64,000 nucleotides of DNA from the NCBI RefSeq assembly GCF_002849695.1, contig NZ_CP018937.1, positions 1,426,001 to 1,490,000 on the forward strand. Reading direction: 5' to 3'. Under the pieces are notes generated by a model. The model was not told the DNA's origin. It saw nothing but the letters and a program-made list of their open reading frames with translations, and did not search any database. Position 1 is the stretch's first letter; each line of letters starts with the position of its first letter. Both the position numbers and the translations under genes were made by a program. This document shows, in pieces, positions 17,670 to 26,685 of the stretch. The stretch is from Bacteroides fragilis (GTDB lineage Bacteria; Bacteroidota; Bacteroidia; Bacteroidales; Bacteroidaceae).

Positions 17670-19589
17670 ATGAATATGCCGGTATCATTTAAATATACTC
17701 TTTTTCTGCTCCTGATAGTTATTAGCTGTTGCCGTCCCTTGACGGGATATGCCGCTACCGGAGAGAAACCAATCCTTATGATCTGTTCGTACAATCCGGG
17801 AGCGTATCCAACTTCGGCCAATGTTTCCGACTTTATGGATGAATATGATAGGCTGGGGGGTAAAAGGGGAGTGGTCATTGAAAATATGAACTGTAAAAGC
17901 TTCTCCGATTTTCCTCGTTGGAAGGGAGTGATGAAGGATATTTTAAATAAATATCGGGGAGATCAGGAACCGGCGCTAATTATTCTGTTCGGACAAGAGG
18001 CATGGGCATCTTATTTGTCTCTGAACGACTCGGTAACGGGAGAGGTACCCGTTATGTGCGCACTGACCAGCCGGAATGTGGTGTTACTGCCGGATGATGA
18101 AAAAGATCTGGTACACTGGATGCCGGAATCATCCGATTTTTATGAAGATAACCTGAAACGGCAGGTTCGTGGTGGATTTATGTACGATTATGATATCGCG
18201 TCGAATATCCGCATGATCCGGGCTATTTATCCGGACACAAAGAATATCGCTTTTATATCGGACAATACTTATGGAGGCGTCACTTTGCAGGCACATGTGC
18301 GGAGGGAGATGAAAAAGTTTCCTGATATAAATCTGATTTTACTGGATGGACGCGAACACACTATTTATACCATTGTGGACGAACTTCGGAAACTGCCTAA
18401 ACACACAGTTGTACTGATAGGTACGTGGAGGGTGGATAAGAACGAAGGTTATTTTATGCGGAATGCCACGTACTCGATGATGGAAGCAGTTCCGGACATA
18501 CCGGCATTTACAGCAAGTTCGATCGGTTTGGGCTATTGGGCTGTCGGAGGGGTAGTTCCTGCTTTCCGGACATTTGGGAAAGAACTGGCAGGGGAAACGG
18601 TCAAATTTTTGGAAAACCCCGGAGATACGACGCTACAGGTGGAGTTGGTAGGCACGGAAGCACTTCTGGATAGTAAAAAAGTGAAGGAGCAGAAGATTGA
18701 TGTGGCTGCTTTGCCGATGAAAGTGAAATTGGTCAATGAATTGCCTTCTTTTTATCAGCAATATCGGTATCAGATTTGGGGTGGAGTGGGTGTTCTGTGC
18801 CTTTTGGTTATGGGATTGCTGGTTTCTATCTATTTCTATCTGCGGACAAAGCGGTTGAAAGACGATCTGGAGCGTTCGCAGGCGGATTTGTATGAGGCGA
18901 AGGATCGGGCGGAAGAATCGAATCGGTTGAAAAGTGCTTTCCTCGCTAATATGAGTCATGAGATACGGACACCACTGAACGCGATTGTGGGCTTTTCGGA
19001 TGTACTGGCTTCGGGCGGAAGTTCAGAAGAGGATCAGCGGAATTATTTCAGAATTATCCAGTCGAACTCCGATTTGTTGTTACGGCTGATTAATGATATA
19101 CTTGACCTTTCGAGGCTTGAGGCGGACAAAGTGACATTGACTCCGGAAGACTGTGACGTGGTTCAACTGTGCAGGCAGGCGTTGTCATCGGTAGAGATGT
19201 CGCGTCGGGAATCGGGTAATCGGTTTGTTTTTGAAACCCAAACCGAATCTTTTGTTTTACAGGTGGATATCCAGCGTTTGCAGCAGGTACTTATCAATCT
19301 GCTGACGAATGCAGCGAAGTTTACCAAAAATGGTACGATTACATTGCAGTTTGAGGTGGAGAAGGAGAAGAACCGGGTGTTGTTTGCGGTGGCGGATACC
19401 GGATGCGGCATTCCGAAGGAGAAACAGAAACAGGTGTTCGAACGGTTTGAGAAGCTGAACGAGTATGCACAAGGTACCGGATTAGGACTCTCTATCTGTA
19501 AGCTGACAGTAGATAAGTGGGGTGGCAGTATCTGGATTGATCCTGACTATGAAAGAGGGGCGAGGTTTGTAGTTTCGCATCCGTTGTAA
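17670..19589 (+). CDS. Orphan sensor histidine kinase with periplasmic binding domain, 639 aa
   Basis: Order of parts: signal peptide or first membrane segment (about 1-28), a periplasmic domain resembling ABC-type substrate-binding folds (about 30-350; ILMICSYNPGAYPTSANVSD, NIAFISDNTYGG), a membrane segment (about 369-391; WGGVGVLCLLVMGLLVSIYF), a short coiled linker, then HisKA with the H-box NMSHEIRTPLN (phospho-acceptor His430) and HATPase_c with N-box NLLTNAAKF, DTGCGIP and GTGLGLS. No receiver or AraC domain is fused and no response regulator gene is adjacent, so it is an orphan by context. The ligand is unknown. Expected activity: ligand-gated autophosphorylation at the inner membrane. 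Confidence 0.88.
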   Translation: MNMPVSFKYTLFLLLIVISCCRPLTGYAATGEKPILMICSYNPGAYPTSANVSDFMDEYDRLGGKRGVVIENMNCKSFSDFPRWKGVMKDILNKYRGDQEPALIILFGQEAWASYLSLNDSVTGEVPVMCALTSRNVVLLPDDEKDLVHWMPESSDFYEDNLKRQVRGGFMYDYDIASNIRMIRAIYPDTKNIAFISDNTYGGVTLQAHVRREMKKFPDINLILLDGREHTIYTIVDELRKLPKHTVVLIGTWRVDKNEGYFMRNATYSMMEAVPDIPAFTASSIGLGYWAVGGVVPAFRTFGKELAGETVKFLENPGDTTLQVELVGTEALLDSKKVKEQKIDVAALPMKVKLVNELPSFYQQYRYQIWGGVGVLCLLVMGLLVSIYFYLRTKRLKDDLERSQADLYEAKDRAEESNRLKSAFLANMSHEIRTPLNAIVGFSDVLASGGSSEEDQRNYFRIIQSNSDLLLRLINDILDLSRLEADKVTLTPEDCDVVQLCRQALSSVEMSRRESGNRFVFETQTESFVLQVDIQRLQQVLINLLTNAAKFTKNGTITLQFEVEKEKNRVLFAVADTGCGIPKEKQKQVFERFEKLNEYAQGTGLGLSICKLTVDKWGGSIWIDPDYERGARFVVSHPL

Positions 19590-19603
19590 GAAAAAGAGAC
19601 TGT

Positions 19604-19669
19604 CACAGGGTCACACAGAGTTTATTCTCTATTTAAATCCTCGTCAGTGAGCCTCTGTGTGACTCTGTG
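19604..19669. repeat. Palindrome of the CACAGAG family between co-directional genes
   Basis: CACAGGGTCACACAGAG (19604-19620) pairs with CTCTGTGTGACTCTGTG (19653-19669) with a single mismatch and a 32-base loop. It fills most of the gap after the kinase gene and could act as a transcriptional boundary, although no clean T run follows. Confidence 0.7.
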
Positions 19670-19693
19670 GTGAATCAAATTTAAAACATTATT

Positions 19694-21436
19694 ATGATGA
19701 AAAGATTGATTTGTATTTATGCTTTCTTGCTTTGCCTGGTATGTGTATTGCCGGCACAAGAGAGAGAGGTGAAACTCAAGATTGTGCAGACCAGCGATGT
19801 ACATGGTAATTACTTCCCTTATAATTTTATCACTCAGCAAGAGTGGGGCGGAAGCCTTGCACGCGTGTATGCGTTGGTGCAGAAGAATCGGGAAGTTTAT
19901 AAAGAGAACCTTATTTTGCTGGATAACGGAGATATTCTGCAAGGACAGCCTTCGGCTTACTACTATAATTATATAGATACGGTGACATCACATGTCTGTG
20001 CCGAAATGATGAACTTTATGGGATACGATGCCGGAAACATGGGAAATCATGATGTAGAAACGGGACGCCCTGTATTCGACCGTTGGATCGGTGAGTGTAA
20101 CTTTCCGGTGCTGGGGGCTAATATTATCGAAACGGCTACGGGCAAGACCCATCTTCCTCCCTATCAAGTGTTGGAACGTGACGGGGTGAAAATTGTGATA
20201 TTGGGCATGATTACGCCGGCTATTCCCGCTTGGTTGTCGGAGAACCTGTGGCAGGGGTTGCGATTCGACGATATGGAGGAGACAGCACGGAAGTGGATGA
20301 AAGTGATCCGTGAGAAGGAAAAACCGGATTTGGTGATCGGGCTGTTTCATGCAGGGCAGGATGCTTTTGTGATGTCGGGTAAGTATAACGAGAATGCATC
20401 GTTGAATGTGGCGAAGAATGTGCCGGGATTCGATATGGTACTGATGGGGCATGACCATGCCAAGGAGTGCAAAAAGATAGTGAACGTTGCGGGTGACTCC
20501 GTGCTGGTGATTGATCCGGCAAGCAACGGGATCGTAGTGTCGGACATTGATGTGACACTGAAATTGAAAGACGGTAGAGTGGTGAGCAAACAGATAGACG
20601 GGGTATTGACGGATACAAAAGAATATGGTGTAAGTGAAGCCTTTATGAGACATTTTGCAGTGCAATATGGTGCGGTAGAGAAGTTTGTTTCGAAGAAAAT
20701 CGGTGTGTTTACGGAAGACCTGTCTACTCGTCCAGCCTATTTCGGCTCTTCGGCATTTATCGACTTTATCCATTCGCTGCAACTCGACATCTCGGGGGCA
20801 GACATTTCGTTTGCTGCTCCGCTCTCGTTTGATGCTGAGATAAAGAAAGGAGATATTCACGTGAGCGACATGTTCAATCTGTATAAGTATGAAAACATGC
20901 TTTATGTGATGAAGCTGTCAGGGAAAGAGATTAAAGACTTCCTGGAAGAATCTTATTATATGTGGACGAATCAGATGAAATCCCCGGAAGATCACTTATT
21001 GTGGTTGAAAGAAAAACGCAGGGCAGGTGCTGAGGACCGGGCCTCATTCCAGAATTTCAGTTTTAATTTCGATTCGGCTGCGGGCATTATCTATACAGTG
21101 GATGTGACTAAACCGAAAGGAGAAAAAGTGATTATCGTCAGTATGGCGGATGGCTCTCCGTTCCGGATGGACCATATCTATAAAGTAGCGCTTAACTCTT
21201 ATCGTGGCAACGGTGGGGGAGAACTATTGACAAAAGGAGCGGGAATCCCACAGGAAAAATTGAAAGAGCGCATTATATTCTCAACGGATAAAGATCTCCG
21301 TTTTTATCTGATGCAGTATATCGAAAAGAAAGGTACACTTGATCCGCATGCACTGAACCAATGGAAATTTGTGCCGGAAGAGTGGGTGAAACCTGCCGCA
21401 GAGAGAGATTATGAATATCTGTTTGGTGGAAAATAA
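19694..21436 (+). CDS. Exported 5'-nucleotidase / 2',3'-cyclic phosphodiesterase family protein, 580 aa
   Basis: Secreted metallophosphoesterase that dephosphorylates nucleotides outside the cytoplasm. The signal peptide ends near CVLPA (about 21). The two-metal motifs are all present: TSDVHGN (Asp35, His37), DNGDILQGQP, MGNHDVETG, and GHDHAKE. The C-terminal 5'-nucleotidase domain (about 330-560) supplies substrate binding, with NSYRGNGGGELLTKGAGI resembling the family's late conserved block. The length of 580 fits single-chain UshA/CpdB-like enzymes. The stop is 6 bases before the msr gene, so the two are probably co-transcribed. Exact substrate preference (5'- or 3'-nucleotides, cyclic forms) cannot be told from sequence. 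Confidence 0.88.
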   Translation: MMKRLICIYAFLLCLVCVLPAQEREVKLKIVQTSDVHGNYFPYNFITQQEWGGSLARVYALVQKNREVYKENLILLDNGDILQGQPSAYYYNYIDTVTSHVCAEMMNFMGYDAGNMGNHDVETGRPVFDRWIGECNFPVLGANIIETATGKTHLPPYQVLERDGVKIVILGMITPAIPAWLSENLWQGLRFDDMEETARKWMKVIREKEKPDLVIGLFHAGQDAFVMSGKYNENASLNVAKNVPGFDMVLMGHDHAKECKKIVNVAGDSVLVIDPASNGIVVSDIDVTLKLKDGRVVSKQIDGVLTDTKEYGVSEAFMRHFAVQYGAVEKFVSKKIGVFTEDLSTRPAYFGSSAFIDFIHSLQLDISGADISFAAPLSFDAEIKKGDIHVSDMFNLYKYENMLYVMKLSGKEIKDFLEESYYMWTNQMKSPEDHLLWLKEKRRAGAEDRASFQNFSFNFDSAAGIIYTVDVTKPKGEKVIIVSMADGSPFRMDHIYKVALNSYRGNGGGELLTKGAGIPQEKLKERIIFSTDKDLRFYLMQYIEKKGTLDPHALNQWKFVPEEWVKPAAERDYEYLFGGK

Positions 21437-21442
21437 AATAAT

Positions 21443-21916
21443 ATGGCTGAAGAACTGACATTTATATCGGGTAGCAAAGAAGAGCAATATCTCTCTTTGC
21501 TACCTCAGGTGAAATCCCTGATAGAGGGTGAGGTGGATTTAGTGGCCAATCTGGCCAATGTGGCCGCTGTCCTGAAGGAGGCTTTTGACTTTTTCTGGGT
21601 AGGTTTTTATTTGGTGAAGCAGGATCAGTTGGTGCTGGGTCCATTCCAAGGTCCGGTAGCCTGCACACGTATCCGGAAAGGCAAAGGAGTTTGCGGCACT
21701 GCCTGGCAGGAGGGTGCCACGCTGTTGGTGCCGGATGTGGAAGTTTTTCCGGGGCATATTGCTTGCAGTTCGTTATCCCGGTCGGAAATAGTGGTTCCGC
21801 TGATAAAAGACGGTGAGGTATGGGGAGTGCTGGACATAGACAGCGATCTATTGAATTTCTTTGATGAAACAGATCGGAAATATCTGGAAGAAATGTGCGG
21901 CTATTTATCGAAATAA
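21443..21916 (+). CDS. msrC: Free methionine-(R)-sulfoxide reductase (GAF fold), 157 aa
   Basis: Single GAF-domain enzyme that reduces free methionine-R-sulfoxide in the cytoplasm. The three family cysteines are present at 74, 84 and 108 (PVACTRI, GVCGTAW, HIACSS), with the same 10- and 24-residue spacings as the E. coli enzyme (Cys84, Cys94, Cys118, from memory). Other conserved segments are FFWVGFYLV near 50-58, GPFQGP near 67-71 and VWGVLDIDSD near 125. The length is typical. It follows the nucleotidase gene after 6 bases. It could equally be called YebR-type GAF protein; the Cys pattern argues for the reductase. Confidence 0.92.
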   Translation: MAEELTFISGSKEEQYLSLLPQVKSLIEGEVDLVANLANVAAVLKEAFDFFWVGFYLVKQDQLVLGPFQGPVACTRIRKGKGVCGTAWQEGATLLVPDVEVFPGHIACSSLSRSEIVVPLIKDGEVWGVLDIDSDLLNFFDETDRKYLEEMCGYLSK

Positions 21917-21920
21917 TGAC

Positions 21921-21929
21921 TATCTTTGC
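21921..21929 (+). promoter_or_regulatory. -7 promoter box for the His-rich gene
   Basis: TATCTTTGC matches TAnnTTTGC exactly and begins 4 bases after the msr stop, 24 bases before the GTG start at 21954. No clear -33 TTTG is seen. Confidence 0.6.
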
Positions 21930-21953
21930 CGCCTTAAAATAAGAGTATAGTAG

Positions 21954-22292
21954 GTGGGACACATCAAAAAGATTCTATTATCGTTTCTGTTATTGACGCT
22001 GTTCGTGACGTATCAGGTAAGCATTACAATGTTTACTCATGTGCATTACGTGAACGGTGTGATGATAGCTCACTCTCATCCCTACAAAGGTACCCACTCG
22101 CATACTGCTTCCAACATTGTTGTTATTGCACATTTTGCCGCATTCCATTCTTTGGAAGCCGATGTGCATTATGATTTTACACCCGAACGTCCGATTCTGT
22201 TCACTGTGGAGATACCGGAGAGTATACCGGTGACAGCCGGGACACATCTACAGGTGATTTCTCTGCGGGCTCCTCCGGCAGAGTTAGCTTAA
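21954..22292 (+). CDS. Small histidine-rich envelope protein, 112 aa
   Basis: Starts with GTG just after a good -7 box. The first 25 residues form a signal or anchor segment (KKILLSFLLLTLFVTYQV). The rest is rich in His, with three H-x-H pairs in a short span (THVHYV, AHSHPY, THSHTA), then IAHFAAFHS and DVHYDF. This composition suggests metal binding (zinc, copper, nickel or heme iron), but no named family is recognised. A TonB-dependent receptor follows in the same direction after 161 bases, so the two may form an uptake pair. It could also be a metal sensor or buffer of the periplasm. Function is inference. Confidence 0.6.
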   Translation: MGHIKKILLSFLLLTLFVTYQVSITMFTHVHYVNGVMIAHSHPYKGTHSHTASNIVVIAHFAAFHSLEADVHYDFTPERPILFTVEIPESIPVTAGTHLQVISLRAPPAELA

Positions 22293-22312
22293 AAATGGGG
22301 AATCCCCTTTTT
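22292..22312 (+). terminator. Possible short terminator or attenuator
   Basis: AAAATGGGG AAT CCCCTTTTT directly at the stop of the His-rich gene forms a 4-bp GC stem flanked by A/T pairing and ends in a T run. It could reduce readthrough into the receptor gene. The GC stem is short. Confidence 0.4.
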
Positions 22313-22453
22313 TCTATTACTCATTTACATATTAATATATTAATGCGAATCAGTCTTTGGGTATGAACGTCATGCTTTCCAAAGAACAGGTGCTGCATGT
22401 AAGTGTGTTACATGTGGTACTGCTGATCCGTCTTTTATGGCTAACAAAAAATA

Positions 22454-24745
22454 ATGAAACATTATATAGTTATGCTTGTGCTTGCTTGTGTAGGCATGAG
22501 TTCGTATGCAGTCAATCCGATTAAAGAAGGTAATATGATTGCCGGACACGTTATTGTGAAAGGCACTGAAGAGAGTATTCCGTTTGCAACAGTGATGATT
22601 TTGGGAACCAACCGTGGTGCGGTATCCAATGAGGAAGGACAATTTGAGTTTCGTAAACTGGCTGCCGGTAAATATACGCTTCGTGTACAGGTGATGGGAT
22701 ATAAAACACAGGAAAAAACAATTACGGTCAGTGCAGAGGCTACGTCCGTGGTTCATTTCCAAATGGAAGAAGTAAGTTTTACGACAGATGAGGTGGTGGT
22801 TTCGGCCAACCGGAACGAGGTGAGCCGAAAGGCGGCACCGGTGGTAGTAAACGTGATGAGCGCTAAACTGTTTGAGACGGTGAACTCTACCGATCTGGCT
22901 AAATCGTTGAACTTCCAGTCGGGACTTCGGGTGGAGAACAATTGTCAGAACTGCGGTTTTCCACAGGTACGTATCAATGGGCTGGAAGGTCCTTATTCAC
23001 AAATCCTGATTAACAGTCGTCCTATCATCAGCGCTCTTTCGGGAGTGTACGGACTGGAGCAGATTCCGGTAAACATGATCGAGCGTGTGGAAGTGGTGCG
23101 CGGTGGCGGTTCGGCGCTGTTCGGTGCCAATGCCGTAGGAGGAACGATCAATATTATCACGAAAGACCCGATTAATAATTCTTTCCAGGTGGCAAGCACG
23201 ATGTCTAATATGAATGGCAAGTCGTGGGAGCAATATATGGGAGGAAACGTTTCTTTGGTGGCAAAAGACAATTCGTACGGCATCGCCCTGTACGAGACCT
23301 ATCGTAACCGGAATCCTTATGATGCCGACGGAGACGGTTTTTCGGAACTCGGTAAGCTGAATATGAATACATTCGGGATGCGTGCTTACTATCGTCCTAA
23401 CTATTTTAGCCGTATCAATGTGGAGTATCACACGACAAACGAATTCCGGAGGGGAGGAAATAAGTTCAATTTGCAGCCCCACGAGGCGGATATTACTGAG
23501 CAAACGAAACATATCATCAATAGTGGAGGAGTGAGTTACGATCGTTACTGGGGCGAGAAGCACAAAATGTCCGTATACGGTTCTATCCAGCATACGGATC
23601 GCAACAGCTACTACGGTGCGCAGAAAGATATGAATGCCTATGGTAAGACGAACGATCTGACTTGGGTAGTGGGAGGCATGTATGTGGGTAACATGGACCG
23701 CTGTCTTTTTGCTCCGGCTACGTTTACCGGCGGTGTGGAGTATCAGAGCAACTCACTGCACGATGTGATGACGGGATATCACCGCGACATGCAGCAGGAT
23801 GTGCGTATTGCCGGAGGCTTTGTACAGAACGAATGGCGGCTGAACCGCTGGACGATGCTTGTAGGGGCACGTTTGGACAAGCATAACCTGATCGATCATC
23901 CGATCTTTAGTCCGCGTGTGAATTTCTTATATAAACCGAGCGATAATTTGCAGGCACGTCTGACATATTCTACCGGATTCCGGGCACCACAAGCATACGA
24001 TGAAGACTTGCACGTAACGGCTGTAGGGGGTGAAGGAGTACAGATCCGGTTAGCCGACGGACTTCGTGAAGAGCGCTCCAACAGTTTCAGCGGTTCGGTG
24101 GATTGGTCGTTCCCGATGGGGCACTGGCAGTCAAACATTCTTCTCGAAGGGTTCTATACGGATTTACATCATGTATTTGTGCTCGAAGATATCGGTGAGG
24201 ACCAAAACGGAGATAAGATAAAAGAGCGCCGGAACGGCAGCGGGGCCAAAGTATATGGTGTCAATCTGGATGCAAAGGTAGCCCACGGACGCGAAGCGCA
24301 GTTGCAGCTGGGATTTACGGTGCAGCGCAGCAGATATAACCGGGCGGAAGTATGGACCAGTGAAGGAGAAGAAGAACAGACAACGAAACGCATGCCCCGT
24401 ACGCCGGACTACTACGGTTACTTCACTTTTACTTCGGCGCCGCTGAAGAATTTCGATTTCTCGCTTTCGGGTACTTATACCGGTAAGATGATTGTGCCGC
24501 ACATGGCCGGATACATCGAGAAGTCACGCATGGAGCACACCCCGCAATTCATGGATCTCAACCTGAAACTGAATTATACTTTTGTGCTGAAAGATCATAT
24601 CAAAATGCAGGTAAACGGAGGAGTACAGAATATATTTAATAGCTTCCAGAAGGATCTGGATAAGGGAGAATTCCGGGATGCAGGTTACTTCTACGGACCG
24701 ACTCAGCCGAGGACTTATTTTGTGGGGATAAAGATTATGAATTAA
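22454..24745 (+). CDS. TonB-dependent outer-membrane receptor, 763 aa
   Basis: Ligand-gated transporter of the outer membrane. Order: signal peptide (about 1-19), a carboxypeptidase-regulatory-like beta domain (about 27-110; GHVIVKGTEESIPFATVMI, GYKTQEKTI), the plug (about 115-235) and a beta-barrel ending in an aromatic C-terminus (TYFVGIKIMN). The plug has NNCQNCGFPQVRINGLEG, a CxxC-containing segment seen in a class of Bacteroidetes metal or heme receptors, and RVEVVRGGGSALFGANAVGG, which is highly typical. The adjacent His-rich protein supports a metal-related substrate, but the ligand is not determined. A long 5' region of 161 bases separates it from the upstream gene. Confidence 0.88.
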   Translation: MKHYIVMLVLACVGMSSYAVNPIKEGNMIAGHVIVKGTEESIPFATVMILGTNRGAVSNEEGQFEFRKLAAGKYTLRVQVMGYKTQEKTITVSAEATSVVHFQMEEVSFTTDEVVVSANRNEVSRKAAPVVVNVMSAKLFETVNSTDLAKSLNFQSGLRVENNCQNCGFPQVRINGLEGPYSQILINSRPIISALSGVYGLEQIPVNMIERVEVVRGGGSALFGANAVGGTINIITKDPINNSFQVASTMSNMNGKSWEQYMGGNVSLVAKDNSYGIALYETYRNRNPYDADGDGFSELGKLNMNTFGMRAYYRPNYFSRINVEYHTTNEFRRGGNKFNLQPHEADITEQTKHIINSGGVSYDRYWGEKHKMSVYGSIQHTDRNSYYGAQKDMNAYGKTNDLTWVVGGMYVGNMDRCLFAPATFTGGVEYQSNSLHDVMTGYHRDMQQDVRIAGGFVQNEWRLNRWTMLVGARLDKHNLIDHPIFSPRVNFLYKPSDNLQARLTYSTGFRAPQAYDEDLHVTAVGGEGVQIRLADGLREERSNSFSGSVDWSFPMGHWQSNILLEGFYTDLHHVFVLEDIGEDQNGDKIKERRNGSGAKVYGVNLDAKVAHGREAQLQLGFTVQRSRYNRAEVWTSEGEEEQTTKRMPRTPDYYGYFTFTSAPLKNFDFSLSGTYTGKMIVPHMAGYIEKSRMEHTPQFMDLNLKLNYTFVLKDHIKMQVNGGVQNIFNSFQKDLDKGEFRDAGYFYGPTQPRTYFVGIKIMN

Positions 24746-24762
24746 GTTTCTGATTTTATTCA

Positions 24763-24770
24763 TATCTTTG
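24763..24770 (+). promoter_or_regulatory. -7 promoter box for the creatininase-family gene
   Basis: TATCTTTG lies 34 bases before the ATG at 24805 and matches TAnnTTTG. It is followed by the small palindrome TGATATCA. Confidence 0.6.
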
Positions 24771-24804
24771 TGATATCACATTTGAATCCTAAAAACAGAA
24801 GACC

Positions 24805-25566
24805 ATGAATAAAGAAGTAGATCTTTCAGTATCCTGCCTTGGTAAGGTGAAAGGGCTGAAATATGATGTTATTATTTTGCCGTGGGGAGCTACGGAACCC
24901 CATAATTTACATTTGCCGTATCTTACCGATTGCATTCTTCCCCATGATATTGCCGTAGAGGCAGCCGAACTGGCACTTAGCCGTTCGGGTGTCCGTTGCA
25001 TGGTGATGCCGCCGGTACCTTTCGGAGCGCATAATCCCGGGCAGCGTGAATTGCCGTTCTGTATCCATACCCGATATGCCACCCAGCAGGCTATTCTGGA
25101 AGACATCGTATCGTCCCTTCATGTACAAGGATTTCGTAAGCTGTTGATTTTGAGTGGACACGGAGGAAATAATTTCAAAGGGATGATTCGTGACCTTGCT
25201 TTTGAATATCCCGACTTTCTGATTGCTGCCGCAAACTGGTTTGAGGTGGTGTCGCCCAAAGGCTATTTTGAAGCGGAGATTGACGACCATGCCGGAGAAT
25301 CGGAAACTTCCGTGATGATGCACTATCATCCGGAACTGGTGAATCTGGCTGAGGCCGGTGATGGTGAATCGAAACCGTTTGCCATTGCTTCGTTGAACGA
25401 AAAAGTAGCTTGGGTACCTCGCCATTGGGACAAAGCAACGGTAGACAGTGGAGTAGGAAACCCGAAAAAAGCAACAGCGGAAAAAGGAGAGCGTTATGTG
25501 AAACCGATCGTAGAAAAACTCGCCGGACTTTTTGAAGAAATGGCACAGCATGATCTATATGAATGA
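24805..25566 (+). CDS. Creatininase family amidohydrolase, 253 aa
   Basis: Cytoplasmic metal-dependent amidohydrolase of the creatininase/formamide-hydrolase superfamily. The key blocks are present: LPWGATEPHNLHLPYLTD (Glu and His metal ligands, usually GSxEQHGPHLPLxTD), PFGAHNPGQRELPFCIHT, SGHGGNNFKG, and DDHAGESETSVMMHYHPELV, which supplies further ligands and the catalytic region. The length of about 250 is normal. Members act on creatinine, FAPy intermediates, mycofactocin peptide or unknown amides, and nothing nearby tells which. It has its own promoter box and is followed by a strong terminator, so it is monocistronic. Confidence 0.85.
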   Translation: MNKEVDLSVSCLGKVKGLKYDVIILPWGATEPHNLHLPYLTDCILPHDIAVEAAELALSRSGVRCMVMPPVPFGAHNPGQRELPFCIHTRYATQQAILEDIVSSLHVQGFRKLLILSGHGGNNFKGMIRDLAFEYPDFLIAAANWFEVVSPKGYFEAEIDDHAGESETSVMMHYHPELVNLAEAGDGESKPFAIASLNEKVAWVPRHWDKATVDSGVGNPKKATAEKGERYVKPIVEKLAGLFEEMAQHDLYE

Positions 25567-25583
25567 TGGAAAGTGTCTGATAA

Positions 25584-25625
25584 AAAACAGGCAGCGTCAA
25601 ATAGTTGACGCTGCCTGTTTTTTTA
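25584..25625 (+). terminator. Strong intrinsic terminator
   Basis: A 16-bp perfect stem (AAACAGGCAGCGTCAA at 25585-25600 and its complement at 25605-25620) with loop ATAG is followed by a run of T. It closes the creatininase-family gene and, being symmetrical with A-rich left flank, may also stop the opposing Crp-type gene. Confidence 0.9.
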
Positions 25626-25738
25626 ATTGTTACCTAAAAACTAATCTTTATTCCTATAAAAAACAACCTATTTATTAACTGCTGCAAAAATACAGCATGT
25701 AGTTGAATTACGTTTTGATATAAATCAAAAAATGTTTT

Positions 25739-26320
25739 TTACAGTACTCCCGAACGAACACGACTGAGTGTTTCCGGGGTCATCAGCAGGTAGGATGCAA
25801 TATGTGATAACGGAGCTCGTTTGATGATCTCCGGATGATGGTGCAAGAGCAGGTTGTAGCGTTCGCGTGCTGTTTCGAAACGCCATGAATCGGCCTTTAT
25901 TTGCGATACGATGAGTGAGTATTCCAGTACCTTACGATAGAAAGCATTGATTTCTTTGGATTGTTCCAGCAACTTTTGCAGGATGTCATAAGGGAGCATA
26001 TATACTACCGCCGGTTCCAATGCTTCAGCCATGAGGTGGGTAGGTTCTTGTTTTAACAGGCTTTCGATGCACATCAGGATACATCCTTCGTATGAGAAGT
26101 GCTCGGTGACATCTTTTCCGTTTTTATAATAAAATTGCCGCAACATCCCTTTACCGACGAAAACCATGTGGCGGCTTATTTGTCCTTCGTTCAACAACAT
26201 TTCACCCTTTTCCAGCTCTTTGCGTATCAAGACCTGTGCCAGTAGTTCTCGTCCCTCTCTGTTCATCTCCGGATATCTGGAGTTTACAACAATATCCACT
26301 GTCTCTTTCAGGTTTTCCAT
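25739..26320 (-). CDS. Crp/Fnr family transcription regulator, 193 aa
   Basis: Cytoplasmic regulator with an N-terminal cyclic-nucleotide-binding-type jelly roll (about 25-120: KGEMLLNEGQ, FVGKGMLRQFYY, EHFSYEGC) and a short C-terminal winged helix (about 150-193: RERYNLLLHHHPEIIKRAPLSHIASYLLMTPETLSRVRS). The last segment is the recognition helix of the HTH_Crp_2 type. There is no Fnr-like cluster of cysteines, and the phosphate-binding cassette of true cAMP receptors is not obvious, so the ligand is unknown. It is transcribed alone, convergent with the creatininase-family gene, from a good -7 box at 26358-26366. Confidence 0.88.
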   Translation of the reverse strand: MENLKETVDIVVNSRYPEMNREGRELLAQVLIRKELEKGEMLLNEGQISRHMVFVGKGMLRQFYYKNGKDVTEHFSYEGCILMCIESLLKQEPTHLMAEALEPAVVYMLPYDILQKLLEQSKEINAFYRKVLEYSLIVSQIKADSWRFETARERYNLLLHHHPEIIKRAPLSHIASYLLMTPETLSRVRSGVL

Positions 26321-26357
26321 TATGTTATTATATTGATAAGTTATTATAGATTGCGGG

Positions 26358-26366
26358 GCAAAAGTA
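26358..26366 (-). promoter_or_regulatory. -7 promoter box for the Crp/Fnr gene
   Basis: Reading the minus strand gives TACTTTTGC, an exact TAnnTTTGC match, 38 bases upstream of the ATG. Confidence 0.65.
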
Positions 26367-26535
26367 CGAAAATCGGTTGATATAAATCAATTTTTCAAAG
26401 TAAAAAGATTCGTTTTACTCCGATGTCCGGCTGGAGGAAGAAGTGTATGAAAAAAAAGTTCTCTCCTTTAACATTTGAAACTTAGCCGGTTAACTTATTT
26501 CGCATAAAATCCTTGAAAAAAATGTTGTAGAAAGA

Positions 26536-26568
26536 TTTGCGTAGTTCAAAAGTTCCCTCTATCTTTGC
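26536..26568 (+). promoter_or_regulatory. Promoter of the tRNA unit
   Basis: TTTG (26536-26539), 20 bases, then TATCTTTGC (26560-26568): both elements of the Bacteroides primary sigma promoter with normal spacing, 30 bases before the first tRNA. Confidence 0.85.
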
Positions 26569-26598
26569 ATCGCATTTGAGAGGAAATGCGGTTAAAAA

Positions 26599-26685
26599 GG
26601 AAGTTTGGGTGAGTGGCTGAAACCACCAGTTTGCTAAACTGACGTACGGGTAACCGTACCGGGGGTTCGAATCCCCCAGCTTCCG
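26599..26685 (+). tRNA. tRNA-Ser (GCT)
   Basis: An 87-base cloverleaf with a long variable arm, as expected for a serine tRNA. The acceptor GGAAGTT pairs with AGCTTCC (one wobble). The anticodon loop reads TTGCTAA with anticodon GCT, for AGC/AGU codons. The variable arm is TACGGGTAACCGTA and the T arm is GGGGGTTCGAATCCCCC. CACCA follows the discriminator G, so the 3' end may be trimmed and CCA re-added. It is followed by tRNA-Glu in the same unit. Confidence 0.93.
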
